NCBI GenBank assembly: GCA_013076295.1
Contig: RQOL01000855.1
Span: 1,860,001-1,924,000 of the forward strand
Direction: 5' to 3'
DNA length: 64,000 nt
Source: Sanderia malayensis
Lineage: Eukaryota > Cnidaria > Scyphozoa > Semaeostomeae > Pelagiidae
Part shown: positions 46,028 to 60,695 of the stretch, piece after piece
Position numbering within the stretch: the stretch's first letter is position 1
Layout: each line of letters opens with the position of its first letter
Made by a program: the position numbers and the translations under genes
The notes under the pieces: generated by a model
Seen by the model: only the letters and a program-made list of their open reading frames with translations
Told to the model about the DNA's origin: nothing
Database searches by the model: none

Positions 46028-47254
46028 ATGGCTGGAAATTCTGGTGGGGGTGTTCCAGTGAAAAAGAAGAAAGCGTATGTATCTATATATCTTCGCATTT
46101 TATTTACAAAATTTATTGTTAGGTTCTTGTGGATTCAAAATATTTGTTTTTTTGCATTCCTTAACAGGTTTACCGAATAATAAACAGGCGATTTCATTTG
46201 AGGAAACCCAATAATTTGTATTTTTTTTGCCCACTCGATCCGACCATGGTCCATTCCATATCAGCTTTCGAATATGATGATCAATTTTGTTTCCTCCGTC
46301 TTAACAGTTCGCAAACTTTGTTCTTTGCATTTGCATCATTGTTATGTTAATTTTGATTTCAGAGACCTAAAAGTTGTTATTATTGGAGATGCAGATGTTG
46401 GAAAAACCTGTCTTGTGCACAGGTATCTTAATGGTGAATTTCCAGAGGGTGTTCCCACTGTGAGTTGCCTCCTCAAGAATGTTATTGTCAATGTCAATCA
46501 AGTCTTGTTCATTTGTAATGGATAGAAAGTCACCATGTTAAAACTTCATTAATCCAATTTTTTTTTATTTTTGCAGACTATTGGAGCAGCATTCTTCTTG
46601 AAGCAATGGGATTCTTTTAATATAGCAATTTGGGTATTGTGATTACTCTTACATGTCTCGACTATGCTATTAGTTATTTATCATTACTATTAGTTATTTA
46701 TGATTGTTATTAGTTATTTATCATTATTATTAGTTATTTATCATTATTATTAGTTATCTTTTATTTGGATTCCTTCCTCTGAGGTGTGATTTTGATTATT
46801 AATGTTAACGTCATAGGATACCGCTGGAGAGGAGAGATTTTCTAGCCTATCAGGCTTCTATTGCCGAGGTGCAAATGCTGCTATCATTGCTTACGATATC
46901 AAAGACAGACAAACATTTGACTCAATTGACTCCAAATACAGAGAGCTTCTTGCAACTGCAGCTGACCATTGCGCTATTGTTTTAGCTGGCACCAAAAAAG
47001 ACCTTGTTACTGAATCAAATAGGGAAGTTAGTGAAGAAATGGCAATTAATAAAGTTAGAGAATTGAATGATCAGTTTGGTCTTTTGACTCATGAGTCAGG
47101 AAGGGCTCCGTTTTTTGAAACAAGCGCATTGACTGGAGAGAATGTAAGGGACATTTTTGGATTTGTGTTTGAAACATTGGTCCCTGAAAGTCGAAAAGAT
47201 GACAAAGTTGACTTAGGGCAAAATACGATTTCCAAGAAGAAGAAATGTTGTTGA
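46028..47254 (+). CDS. RAB20: RAB20-like small GTPase with atypical nucleotide motifs
   Basis: Four exons (46028-46074, 46363-46459, 46577-46633, 46817-47254) give 212 residues. P-loop GDADVGKT, then TIGAAFFLKQWDSFNIAIWD, which with LKQW and the CRGANAAIIAYDI stretch points to RAB20. Switch II reads DTAGEERF: the usual catalytic Gln is Glu. The guanine motif is GTKKDL instead of NKxD, and the G5 motif is ETSALTG. The C-terminus is KKKKCC, a double-cysteine geranylgeranylation site with a polybasic stretch, so it should be membrane-bound. RAB20 acts on endosomes and phagosomes. Assignment to RAB20 rather than a related divergent Rab is likely but not certain. Confidence 0.85.
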
Positions 47255-48145
47255 GGGTTTTCAGAGGGATTTTTATCTTTTTAATTAGCGATTTGGGATA
47301 TAATGACTCTGTAAAGTAATTCTAAGAATTATTAGTTTTTATTGTTGAAGATTGTTTTCTCTGTAATGTTTATAAGAATTTTGTATTTGTATATGAAGAT
47401 AATTCACAATGATTCGAGCAAAAGGACCTGCCTTGCTGCTAACTAACATTAATTAATTTATTACTTGCACAACCCTGGAGGGGTCTTCGCACATTTCTTG
47501 TCGTCAACTCAATTCTCCATCTTTGTTCCGAGCAAAATTAACTAATCAATTGAGCTTCCTAACTTTGAAGGCTAACATTAAACAGATATCATAGCTGGTA
47601 GGGTTTTATTTAGTGTGCCTCGTCAAGGTGGGCGGTTCCATATTCATGAACAGCGAAGTTTTGGGGGCGTGAGGCGTGACAGGACAGAAATCATATGTTG
47701 TGATACTGTCAGAGTTACCACGTGCATTTGGAGCTTTACAGACATCTGCCCAAATCAAAGTTCTCGAAAATAGGACATGCTGAGGTAAGTTAGTTTTAAT
47801 ATTTTTTGAGTTTGTTGGCTTGTTTCGAGCTTTGAATATTAGGGCGTTAGTTCATGTTTACAGCAAGATTCTGCTCTGCGGGTGCCATGCCTTAGTCATT
47901 TGGAGCCGGGCCTAACACACATCCAGCCCAAGCATTTATTGATAGCATCAATAAAAATGCTGGAAATAGATAAATTCGTTTTCATTTAGGAATTTTAACA
48001 TTACTTAAGATATAGTTAGCAACTTTGCGAAAGTAGATATCAAGAGAACAGTCTGAAGAAATTCATAATCATAATGATAACCATCCACTAGCAAACTCCA
48101 AAACAACCTTATCCGAATGCAAAGAAAGAGATTGTTTAAAGCATT
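47255..48145. other. Intergenic between the Rab gene and GPx 3' UTRs
   Basis: Contains 3' UTR of the Rab gene on the plus strand and downstream sequence of the GPx gene on the minus strand. No further gene is supported. Confidence 0.4.
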
Positions 48146-48195
48146 TCAGGGCACATCCACTGTTATGCAGTTTTTAAATAGCCCTTCATAAGCTA
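48141..48195 (-). promoter_or_regulatory. Candidate SECIS element in the GPx 3' UTR
   Basis: On the minus strand, about 120 bases after the GPx stop, ATGA (48186-48189) is followed by AGGGC, ten bases later by a run AAAAA, then a small hairpin ACTG-CATAA-CAGT, then GCCCT pairing with AGGGC, and GA directly after. That gives the SECIS quartet (ATGA/GA), the conserved ATGA-to-AA spacing, unpaired adenines at the apex and an apical mini-helix (form 2). The upper stem has mismatches, so folding should be checked. Together with the in-frame TGA in a GPx it is strong evidence for selenocysteine insertion. Confidence 0.72.
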
Positions 48196-48307
48196 GATAT
48201 GGTAGTAATACATCAAATGATTATAACACCAGCAAAGAAAACAATTAGTTATATATATCAAATGTTATTATTAAATTTTGGTCAAGTTTGTGCAAGTTAT
48301 TATTTCA

Positions 48308-49437
48308 TTACATATCTGCATCATCTTCAATTTCCCTATCTTCATATCTCTCTTCAATATTTTCATCTCTTTTCTGCTTCATGCAATTTGAAATCAGGCT
48401 TTTTATATCTTCCTCCATAAGTGAAGGAAAATATGTTTCACTGTATCTTTTAACTGGTTTGCCAGTGTGGTCGAATAGAAATTTCTCAAAATTCCACTGG
48501 ATGTCACCAATTTTGATTGGCTTCCACAGCACTGTACTTGTTGTTGCTATAATTGGGTCAGGACGTGGACATAATGCCTATGAAAAAGAAAAGAACATCT
48601 AATTACATTCCTGGTTCCATACCTGGTCTGCATTTTAGCGTGGGGTCATGGTGATGAAAGATTAACTTTGTTGCTATACAGAGATTATTCAATTTTTATC
48701 ATTCTTTTTAATTCATTTCTATACTTTTTCTAATATCTATTTCATCGTGATCCTCTTAGTAAATTCGGCAATAGGCCCCTATAGAAGTTGAAAATGTTCC
48801 CTCGTTCTTTGAAATTCGATATTTTGTGTTCCCCGATCCTTGCTTGTTGTTGTGACTGTTTCCGTGTTGTGTTCCTATCTGATTATCCTCATCTATCTAC
48901 AGCAAGTTATGGATATTTGCAGAAATGTTTAAGATAGCTTACTGTGATCCAGGAGAAAAAGCTATCTGCCCCTGCTCCATTGACTTCAAGCTTGGAGAAA
49001 AGTGTAAACTTTGGCACGAATCCATTACCAGGCCTGACATATTTCAATGTATTCATGATCTCACTATCCTTGCCTGGCTCTTGATTAGAAAATTGTGCGC
49101 AAGGAAAGCCGAGAACCTGCAAACTACAAGTCTTCCTCGCATTGGGCCCATACTTTGATATTAATGCATTCAATCCAGTATAGGTTATTGCAGTCAGTCC
49201 TCAGAAAGACGCAACATTCACGGCCATAACTACGTGGCCTTGGTAGCTGCTGAAATTGATCGTTTTTCCTCCAAATTCCGGCAGTGTTTTTCTCGAGAAA
49301 TCGTACAAATTCTTACTAGATTTTCCGCATGTTGATGCAGATTTAACCGCTCCACAACTTATCCCATTTGAAGCAATGAGCAATAATATACTCAAAAGTT
49401 TATAAAGATTTGAAAACCCAGTTGCCTGGTCTTCCAT
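48308..49437 (-). CDS. GPX3: Secreted selenocysteine glutathione peroxidase (GPX3-like)
   Basis: Two exons (48943-49437, 48308-48577) encode 254 residues if TGA at 49201-49203 is read as selenocysteine (residue 79). The context is NVASF-U-GLTAITYTGLN, exactly the GPx active site. The rest of the tetrad is present: Gln in CAQFSNQEPGKDSEI, Trp and Asn in IQWNFEKFLF. TLKYVRPGNGFVPKFTLF and QEPG wording is like GPX3. The N-terminus has a signal peptide (NLYKLLSILLLIASNGISC) from ATG 49437; another ATG lies four codons upstream at 49449. It reduces peroxides with glutathione or other thiols, probably outside the cell. The C-terminal tail is longer and more acidic than usual (EERYEDREIEDDADM). Annotated naively the protein would be truncated at the TGA. 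Confidence 0.93.
49201..49203 (-). other. In-frame TGA selenocysteine codon
   Basis: TGA sits between codons for NVASF and GLTAIT in the GPx active site, with full GPx homology continuing on both sides in the same frame within one exon. That rules out a true stop or a frameshift. Confidence 0.95.
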
Positions 49438-49449
49438 CTTGAGAAACAT

Positions 49450-50067
49450 AACAGCTGTCTCTATCTGTTTGATGGAGAAACGTATATCTGATGTTTTTAT
49501 TACGTTGGCTTTTGTATATTGCCCTTGTGGGCGTAAGGCCGCAGACAAAGACAGGCGCTCAGGCATGTGACAATAGAAGGTCACATTTTGCTTTCAACAT
49601 CAATCACTATCAATTTCCTTAAAGTACGTGGCATGATCTATTGAAGAGATTTTTACAGCAGCCATTGATCAGAAAGGACAAGAAGATTTCACATGGCCTG
49701 CAAATAATACTTATACATGTATTTATCCTAAATAGTAGTTATATTTATTCAACAACAGCGTAGGAGTCGAGAGGCCGAGGGGGCACGTACCCCCACTTTT
49801 TTGCAAAGACATGAAATATGCCCCTTCTCTATAGATAAAAAATTGCCCCTTCTAAGACTAAATATATCACGTGACATGCCCTTTTACTCTGCTATACCCC
49901 CATTTTTTTAGTACTCTCCTATACCTCTGTATTTATCATTGCAATACATATATTTGTTTATACGTTCAAATAATTTGATCCGGGGGGAAGGTGCTCCCAT
50001 ACTTGACCAGTTACAGGTCGAGCAGTTCCATTGGGTAGTTCCATCCATGGGACAGCTCTCAACAGTC
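49450..50067. other. Intergenic, GPx promoter side
   Basis: No gene seen. Around 49760-49910 there is a decayed repeat with several GTGCCCC/TGCCCCTTCT-type blocks, loosely like one at 29660-29720. Confidence 0.4.
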
Positions 50068-51062
50068 TTACAAATGGGCGCTTGTGACAGTTCTTCGCAT
50101 TTTTGTGCGAAAATGTTTTTCTGCCATTTCAAGTTTGTTTTCGTACGATCGAATCCTGTAATCCAGATCGTTTAGCAGTCCTGTAATCTCCTGTATCTGT
50201 CTTTGGCATTTCTCAAGGCAATTATTTGCGCCTGAAACAAGAAAGAAAAAACAATTTAGTCGAGAGAGCCAGTGTAAATAGTTGTTCGAGGATTGATTTG
50301 CTGTTTCTATTACAGAATTCTTTTCTTTGATTTTCAGCGCAGATCGCACCATGACAACATCATCCACCAAAGGACATTTAAAGAACACAGGGCGTCTATA
50401 GTCACGACTTACCGAGTTCACCAGCGGACAGAAGAAACCGATCAAGCCCGGACACCATTTCCGACACTCTTTGGTAAGTCTTTCTGTAATCTTTTCTGAA
50501 CTGTTGTATCTGTTTGGATCCGGAATCCGTCAAGGGATGACTGTCGGCTGCATCAGCCAAATTCAGGGACATTGTTGAGGTGTATCTTCTTAGGTTCCCT
50601 TCCAAGTCGGATACCCGTCGGCTCATCGTGTTCACGTATTTATCATAGCTCTCTTGCAGTAAATCAAGCAGGTCGAGCATCAGCTCTGATATGCCTGGTG
50701 TCAGGTGACAAATATCTCCCTTTACTCTGCTTGATATCCAGTCCTTGGTGTCCACTTTCGGTCCGTCAACTTCATCCTGTAATACGACCGATCGAAACAT
50801 AGTATGACGTCAGTAAACATCATGTCTATCACAAAGTAATTCACCTCAATTTCTTAAAAACACAAGCCAGTTGAGTTTATACACAGGCTATCACAAAGCT
50901 GCGTGGATAACAAAAATGTTATCAGTATTCAGAAGGTTGATATTTGGTTTACCTGTTGCGGCACGTCCCCCCCTCTTTGCGCATGTGCGAATGCGAGGCC
51001 AGCAGTGCCGGCGACAAGACCAGCATGCACTCCGGGTGTTAATCTATCGTTAAAAGAAATGC
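50068..51062 (-). CDS. Unrecognised alpha-helical protein
   Basis: Exon 50413-50776 and exon 50068-50231 join in frame and read through a helical region (ISELMLDLLDLLQESYDKYV, SDLEGNLRRYTSTMSL, FRKDYRKTYQRVSEMVSGLD) to a coiled C-terminus (EKCQRQIQEITGLLNDLDYR, SYENKLEMAEKHFRTKMRR). An upstream exon 50953-51062 fits in phase and gives a hydrophobic, Ala/Gly-rich stretch (LTPGVHAGLVAGTAGLAFAH) that could be a transit or signal segment, but I find no start codon upstream of it. The alternative is a start at ATG 50800 (MFRSVVLQDEVDG), giving 183 residues. I do not recognise a family. Confidence 0.6.
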
Positions 51063-54000
51063 CTTGAAAATCACTCGCAATTCATTAATGATTGATTGAT
51101 ACTTGTCATCATCAAGATAAATCAAAGGAACCTTGAGGTGACTCGCGACAGATGGCTTTTATTTCACTGTATTATCCAGAAAGTGAAGAAAGTAATATTA
51201 AATTAAAGGGCTTATGCAGCCTGAAATGAGAAGGAAACGATTTTCTTACGGAGATGGAGAGAAAAAGATCTGAGTATCACTATGAACCTATTTTGAGTGT
51301 TTTCTGACGAGTTTAAGTATATTTTTTCCAAGCTCAAACACAGCCAGGTCTGCGCTATATTTTCCTCACATTATGAGTCAATTCTCGTTGCTTTCAATTA
51401 AAACAGAAATGTTAACAAATTTTGAAAAAAATAAAACTTTCAAGATTTTGATTCAGTGTGACGTCAGAATGAACCGTGCTATTGTTCTTCAACTATTGTT
51501 CTCTGAACAAGAGCTGCCCGGCCTGTGTTGAAACAGTGTCTGGCTAAAATCTTTTCAAAATGTCATGTCGGATTTCGAAAATAGTAGCTCAAAACAAATT
51601 CCTCTGACAACGAAGGACGAAGTCTTCCTGAGGATAGCGAAGAAGACGAAGACTATTCAGTAGTCAGTTCGTATAGCTGAAACTCGCACGAAGGAGAACC
51701 TCTTGCAAGAAGACCCAGAGCTTGGTACGGCAGTGATGATAAAGAATCGGGTTGTGAAGGCCTACCTAGATATCTCTGAAAGAGCTGGATGCCCGTTTTG
51801 AAAATAAAACTTATGTTGATAATTGGTTAGTTCATTTGTTATTTAATAAATTATTGGCAACTGTTAAACATTAATTCTATGGAATCATATGAGTTTTGTT
51901 CATTGTACTGTTTTGTCTTCAGTTGTTACGGTCCAATCCAGGTCTTCAGAAGAGTTTCGTCTTGCGAGACTTATGGAGAGAGAGACGAATTTAGTGTTGG
52001 CGCAGCAAATTCAAAAAACCTTTGTTTTGAGACCACTCACGCAAACATTTTGACTCCAGTTTTCGATCTTGTTTCATCAAGTTAAAAAACTATCATTTTC
52101 CAAAACAAAAATGAAATACTATAATTGTTGTATTAGTTGCATAAGCATACAGCTAGAAAACTTTCTTCTTTTCACCTGATGCTTCCAACGAGTCAAAAAT
52201 GCTCCCCGTCTCCGTGCGTGATCGTGCTCGTGGTCCCCCCCCCTGCCACAGCGTGCCCAGCATCTAGTATGGTACGTCATGTTGTTTGTTATTTCAACAA
52301 GTTTACATTTTATCCAATGAAAAACTTGCAAAGTGATATCATACTTGGTTGCCTCACTTCAAATCAAAAGTGAACGTTTGAATCTGAGGCACATACCTTA
52401 TATGGGCAAGTAGGAAGTCTACACAGACACAGACACAGACACAGACACAGACACAGACACAGAACACAACATTTTCCCCACTCACCAACATATACTCGCT
52501 TGCGCATGCGCGTCGCGAGTCAAAAAGTCAAAACTCTATCTTGTAAAAGTACAAAAAGGAAGTGTCTTTCTGAAGTTGTTACCTGTGAATACGTTGAAAA
52601 AGAAGGCCATTGTTTTGGCCTCTGCCAAACAGCCATGTGAAAACATCTTTATAGTTTGCCACATCACATTTCAAACTTGTGTACATTCGTCCAAAAAATC
52701 TTCTGATTTCCAAAATACGATACATCTCTTTCAAATTCAAATATATTCCAACAACAAAATTTCGTCTTGAATGTTTCAGCTTTTCTCTGATCGTTTACTT
52801 TTCTCCTGTTTCGTTTGTTCTTTGTGTCCTTCTAAACGTTTATTTCGTGAATTATCGTTGAAGTCAGCAACGGTTACAACTTCAAAGCAATTGTGAATAT
52901 GTATCTCTCAACTTATTTTTGCGAGCGACTGCGATTTACCACCGTTTATATTACATTGAAACAGGAACTTTCGTCATCTTCATGACACCGATATCGCACA
53001 GCACACAATTAGTCACGCTGATTAAATAACGATGCTGATAGATATTATGCAATATCTTTTTGTCTGTTTCTTGAATTTACTTTCGTGTTCCCGGAGCAAA
53101 TTCGTCCAAAGTCTGTTTTCTTGCAGGTACAGGTACACAGAAGTCTCATATGTCAATATTAATATTTACATTTACAGTTTGTTGACAATTGTGCTGCACG
53201 CAAATGCAAAACAGAAATGAAATTAGATATATACGGCTGAAATATCACCCACCAACAGTTGAATATCGTTGTTGTTGTTGTCATGTGTAAATTCCAATTG
53301 ACCCATATGCGGGAAAAACGTGCTCCACTTTTGGGTCATGTGATGTAACCATGATGGTGTTGATGATGACAACCAGCACAAGGTCTAGAAACTCCAACGT
53401 GCCAGCCACGAATGAGTCGGGATTTATTTTTGATCCTTTTTTCCTGAACCTTTTTCTCCGAACCGTCATGTAACGAGGGGCGTGTGTATGACTGGGTGAG
53501 AGAAAGTATTTCTGAGAAATGTTCTGCATCAACTTTTGATAATGCGATCAAAGGGCATTTATGACGTCAACGTTTATTCTTTTTTAATTTTCGAATTAAC
53601 AAAGGGGTAGAATTTAGAAAAATACCGAGTGATAGAAAAAGCAAAATAAAAAATTAATTCATCAATACTTAATTATCGAATGACAGCGTGCCTATGATTA
53701 AAAGGAATTAAATACAAACTTTTGGTCTAAATAAAACGCAATGATAATTCATGTGACACAAAAATAACTATACTTCCGTGCAACGAGGCATTTTCGAGCA
53801 AATACAGAAGGATTTCCAGGGATTTTTTCTTACCAGGATCATTGGGGGAGGGGGCAAATCCTTACAGGGATTTACCCATTATCTAAGTGTAAGAAATCAT
53901 TAAACATCTAAATACTACATAAAACATCTAATGATAATATTATCAAAAATCAGTTATACCAAGGATAAATAATCAGTTAAGCAATTAAGGTCTTTCAGAA

Positions 54001-54211
54001 GGCATCATATTTACAATGAGCCTACAACTTCATAACTTGTCCCCAACGACGTGAAAGATATAATCGAACGACACATGTTGAAGTTGCGTCATGCTAGATA
54101 TACTCAAAGATAAAAGACTAATTAAGCAGTGACCACATACAGTTTGAAGGTACATATAGAATGGAAATAAACATAATAAACCCAGTGAAAAAACGATTTT
54201 CTATCACATAT
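51063..54211. other. Gene-poor stretch with microsatellites
   Basis: I see no supported gene in this 3.1 kb. A (CACAGA)n run lies at 52420-52465. Minus-strand ORFs at 53281-53551 and plus-strand ORFs at 52576-52861 show no family pattern or splice context. A short acidic stretch near 51570-51770 on the plus strand could be transposon debris. Confidence 0.5.
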
Positions 54212-57515
<3,304 letters not shown>

Positions 57516-58559
57516 TCCAATGATAATAGCAATAAGTAGTTCACAATTTCAAAACAATCTCCAGTAGAATTTGTGATGGGCCTAATTTGCATCTTGCGGA
57601 TCATAGAATATGAGCTCTGGCTTCAAGGATTGAAATCCTTTGTATTGCGTAATTTTTATCTAGAAAAATTTAGTAATACGATTTTGCCTACCTCAAGGTA
57701 AGTATAGTTAAATATAATATGCTTTATGTCTGGTAAAATCTTTAGGAATTTGACTTCAAGTCAAATTTCGCGATAACGTTTCCCATATCGTTTGAGGAAA
57801 CTTTGTATTGTGAATGGATTGAGCACAATACTAAAACATGGAATCAGAAACCGAAAGTCTAACAGGATTTTGTGGCGATGGACAGGTTTTCAGCGGAGGG
57901 CAGAACGATTCCGTGTTTTATGCTAGGCTGCGTAAAGAGCTGTTTCGGTCGGTCCCTGCCCACAATAGATTGTGACTCATCTATTTATCTGTCATCAAAG
58001 TTATCTTTCTTGAAGAAATATATGATGCAAAAATCATACTAAAGGTTTAGATAAATTTTAATTTTGCTAACATGGATGAATAACAAAACTCTGATGCATA
58101 GTTTCACTTTTAATAAGTTTTTTCAAGTCATTTTAATCTGATAACAAAGCGGAAGTAAATTGAAGCCTTAGGGATAGTCGTTAATAGCTTACATCTGGTC
58201 TTGTCTCCAGGAAACCTTAACCACCTTATAATGAGCGGTAAAACAAAAGAATCAAATGAAAAGGAAAAGCAATCTATTATAGTATCCATAGTTGATTTGC
58301 CAAGATATTTTTTGAGCCATTGGAGAAGACAAATTCAAATAAACCAAAAATTGATTTAATCTATTGAGTGTTGACATCATCAGGTATACAAGTGTTTTTA
58401 CAACAAAATACTACTTAGAAACGGTTAACAAAAACAATACATAGTAATTACCATAGAAACAGTTAGTGGTTTGATTTTATACAAGGAGAAACAAGGACCT
58501 TCACAACAGTAAACATTAAATTGCATTCTTTATGTTCTACTGGTCCATGGTTCAGGTTT
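57516..58559. other. PTEN promoter side and PCNA 3' flank
   Basis: No gene seen. The region should contain the PTEN 5' UTR/promoter on the left and PCNA 3' UTR on the right. Confidence 0.4.
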
Positions 58560-60025
58560 TTACTCAACACTGTTCTGTTGTGAAGCATCTTCATCCTCAA
58601 TTTTTGGAGCCAGGTAGAATCTAAGCAAAAAAGCAAATAATATTAAAAAGATAACAACAATACCACAGACATAATTGTTGGGCTGTGAAAAGGGGGAACA
58701 TGTGCCTACCGAATATGTCCAAGGTTTTCCATCATGTATTCGATAACGAGGGGTACCTCTTTGCAAATCGACATTTTAACTGTACCTGCCAGAGGTGTGG
58801 CCTAGAAAAGAAATCCCAAAACTTCAAGAAAACCTTGAGCTAATGAAAAAGTAATATATAGTAAATATAGTAATCATATAAAATAATATGATATGATAGT
58901 AGTCAATTGGAAACTTGATTCAGACCCACCTTTGTGAAGAAATTTAGGAATCGAAGAGCATATGTCTGTGAGACTGGTTCGTTGAGCTCAATGGAAACCT
59001 AGAAATATAAAATATAAGAGGATGAGACAATTAAATAATGACAATGAAATCCTCAGTGTGAAAGATAACATACTTGTTCGTCTTCTTTGTCAACTGCCGT
59101 ATTTTGTCTCAAGGTGATGTTTCCAGATCCAAGGCCTCCCGTGCATGAAAATCTAATGCCATCTTTGGTACATGCGATGTTAACTGAAGAGACAAAGTAT
59201 GAAGAAGGAAGAGTTATATAGTGTGCACGAATGAAGTCTTTTTGAAATAGTATTCATCAATATTGTTTTCATACCTGTGTCTCCGATCTGTGTAAGATCT
59301 CTGCATATCCGTTGTAATTCTGCTGACGGCATTTGAATAACTGCATCGTAATGTTGTTGCTAGGGTGGGAAAAATAGGAGTGCATCATTTTGATTGCTTT
59401 CAATGAAATATAACATATAAGAACATGATAAAAGACAATAGCTTACTGGAATTCCAAGATGCTCTGCATCAATATCCATCAGTTTTATTTCATAATCGGA
59501 AACCTTTTCTTGATCTGGAAGAAAAATTCAATGATCTGTTTAGCACACTCTACACAAACAAAACATATACAAAAACTATGCACATACTCTGAAAGGTAAA
59601 ATAACGTAACATAAGCTTACTTGGGCTTTCGAATATAAATTGTATGCTATCAGCATTATCTTCTGCTTTCATGGTTACGATATCGTCATTACTTCCACAT
59701 TTCAGAATTTTCGACAAACTGTAAATCAAATAAAAGGCCCTTACAATATAATCTGTTATTCGCAGTCCTTGTTTTGATGAAGGCATAACGGATAAATTAT
59801 TTACCTTGGTAAAGATAGGCCGAGTGTCATGGTTCGGTCACACCTGTATGGATCAAAACCGTCAGCACGAAGAAGCAGGAAGACCAAACTGACGTGACTT
59901 GAATCCATTGCCTGGGCACTGATACCGTCAGCTGTGCACTCGAAATTGCATTCCGTCACAAAGTCCTTCATTGCTTCGACGCATTTCTTCAGATAGTTTC
60001 CTTGGGTTAGTCTTGCTTCCAACAT
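58560..60025 (-). CDS. PCNA: PCNA, DNA polymerase sliding clamp
   Basis: Eight exons join in frame to 267 residues: 59805-60025, 59621-59718, 59447-59514, 59275-59359, 59074-59183, 58930-58998, 58710-58801, 58560-58620. Start [20 protein letters not shown] matches the family. Landmarks: [37 protein letters not shown], the interdomain loop region [51 protein letters not shown] and the C-terminal [11 protein letters not shown] that PIP-box partners contact. The tail is a few residues longer than usual. The homotrimer encircles DNA and tethers polymerase delta/epsilon, FEN1 and ligase. An upstream donor at 60330 and acceptor at 60106 suggest a 5' UTR intron. Confidence 0.97.
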
Positions 60026-60394
60026 TTTTATTTCTGAATTCTTATTTCTGATGTTTAAATGACTTTCAAATGACTTTGAATACAAAAGCAGAGTGTGCTT
60101 GTAACCTAAAAGTAATATATAAACGTTTTATCGTTGCAATCGCTAATATAACTAGATCAGGTCGAATTTGCAAGCAATTTTCGTCGAACTTTTTGCAAAT
60201 GGGCCTAACATGTAACATGGAAGCTGATTTTAATACAACTGATCAGCGTCCAACAATCGCAAATTATTAAAATAAAAGCAAAAAGTTAACAAATCGTCAT
60301 TCATAATGATCATCGAGCTTGAATACTTACGAGAATCTATGCTATGCAGAAGATTGCAAGCGATAAAATAACCTACCTTCCCTCTATCTTCCAA

Positions 60395-60464
60395 TTTGGC
60401 GCCAATTTGGTTGATGTGATGTTGTGTTAAATTATTCTTTAGGAACAATCGATTTGGCGCCAAA
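60395..60464. promoter_or_regulatory. Two palindromic E2F sites upstream of PCNA
   Basis: ATTTGGCGCCAAT at 60394-60406 and the perfect palindrome TTTGGCGCCAAA at 60453-60464 both contain TTGGCGCCAA, the E2F/DP consensus on both strands. They lie just upstream of the probable 5' UTR exon of PCNA, a classic E2F target. A GCGCGAA half-site follows at 60476. Confidence 0.8.
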
Positions 60465-60695
60465 CTGGGGTTTACGCGCGAAGCACAGCCCCCTATTCAT
60501 GCTGCCTCGTTTTAAATTGTCAAACTTTTGCTACTTGGTGCAGACCTCGTGAGATACAAGCATTTAATGGAATGCAATAGAGAAAATAGGATGTCTTCTT
60601 AAATATTTAAACATAATTAAATAATATACATTAACATGCAAGGGAATTTATGAGACAGAATTATCCACAATAGAACCAGAACAAAACCTCCAACT

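Noticed and set aside
47700..47790. Possible first exon ATGCTGAG followed by a GTAAGT donor on the plus strand
   Set aside because: No downstream exon could be found before the oppositely oriented GPx gene.
51560..51780. Acidic stretch resembling the N-terminus of a piggyBac-type transposase
   Set aside because: It is frameshifted, short and low-complexity; no catalytic part, ends or TTAA duplication could be found.
53281..53551. Minus-strand ORFs of 71-83 residues
   Set aside because: Two overlapping frames, no conserved motif, no splice partners; more likely chance.
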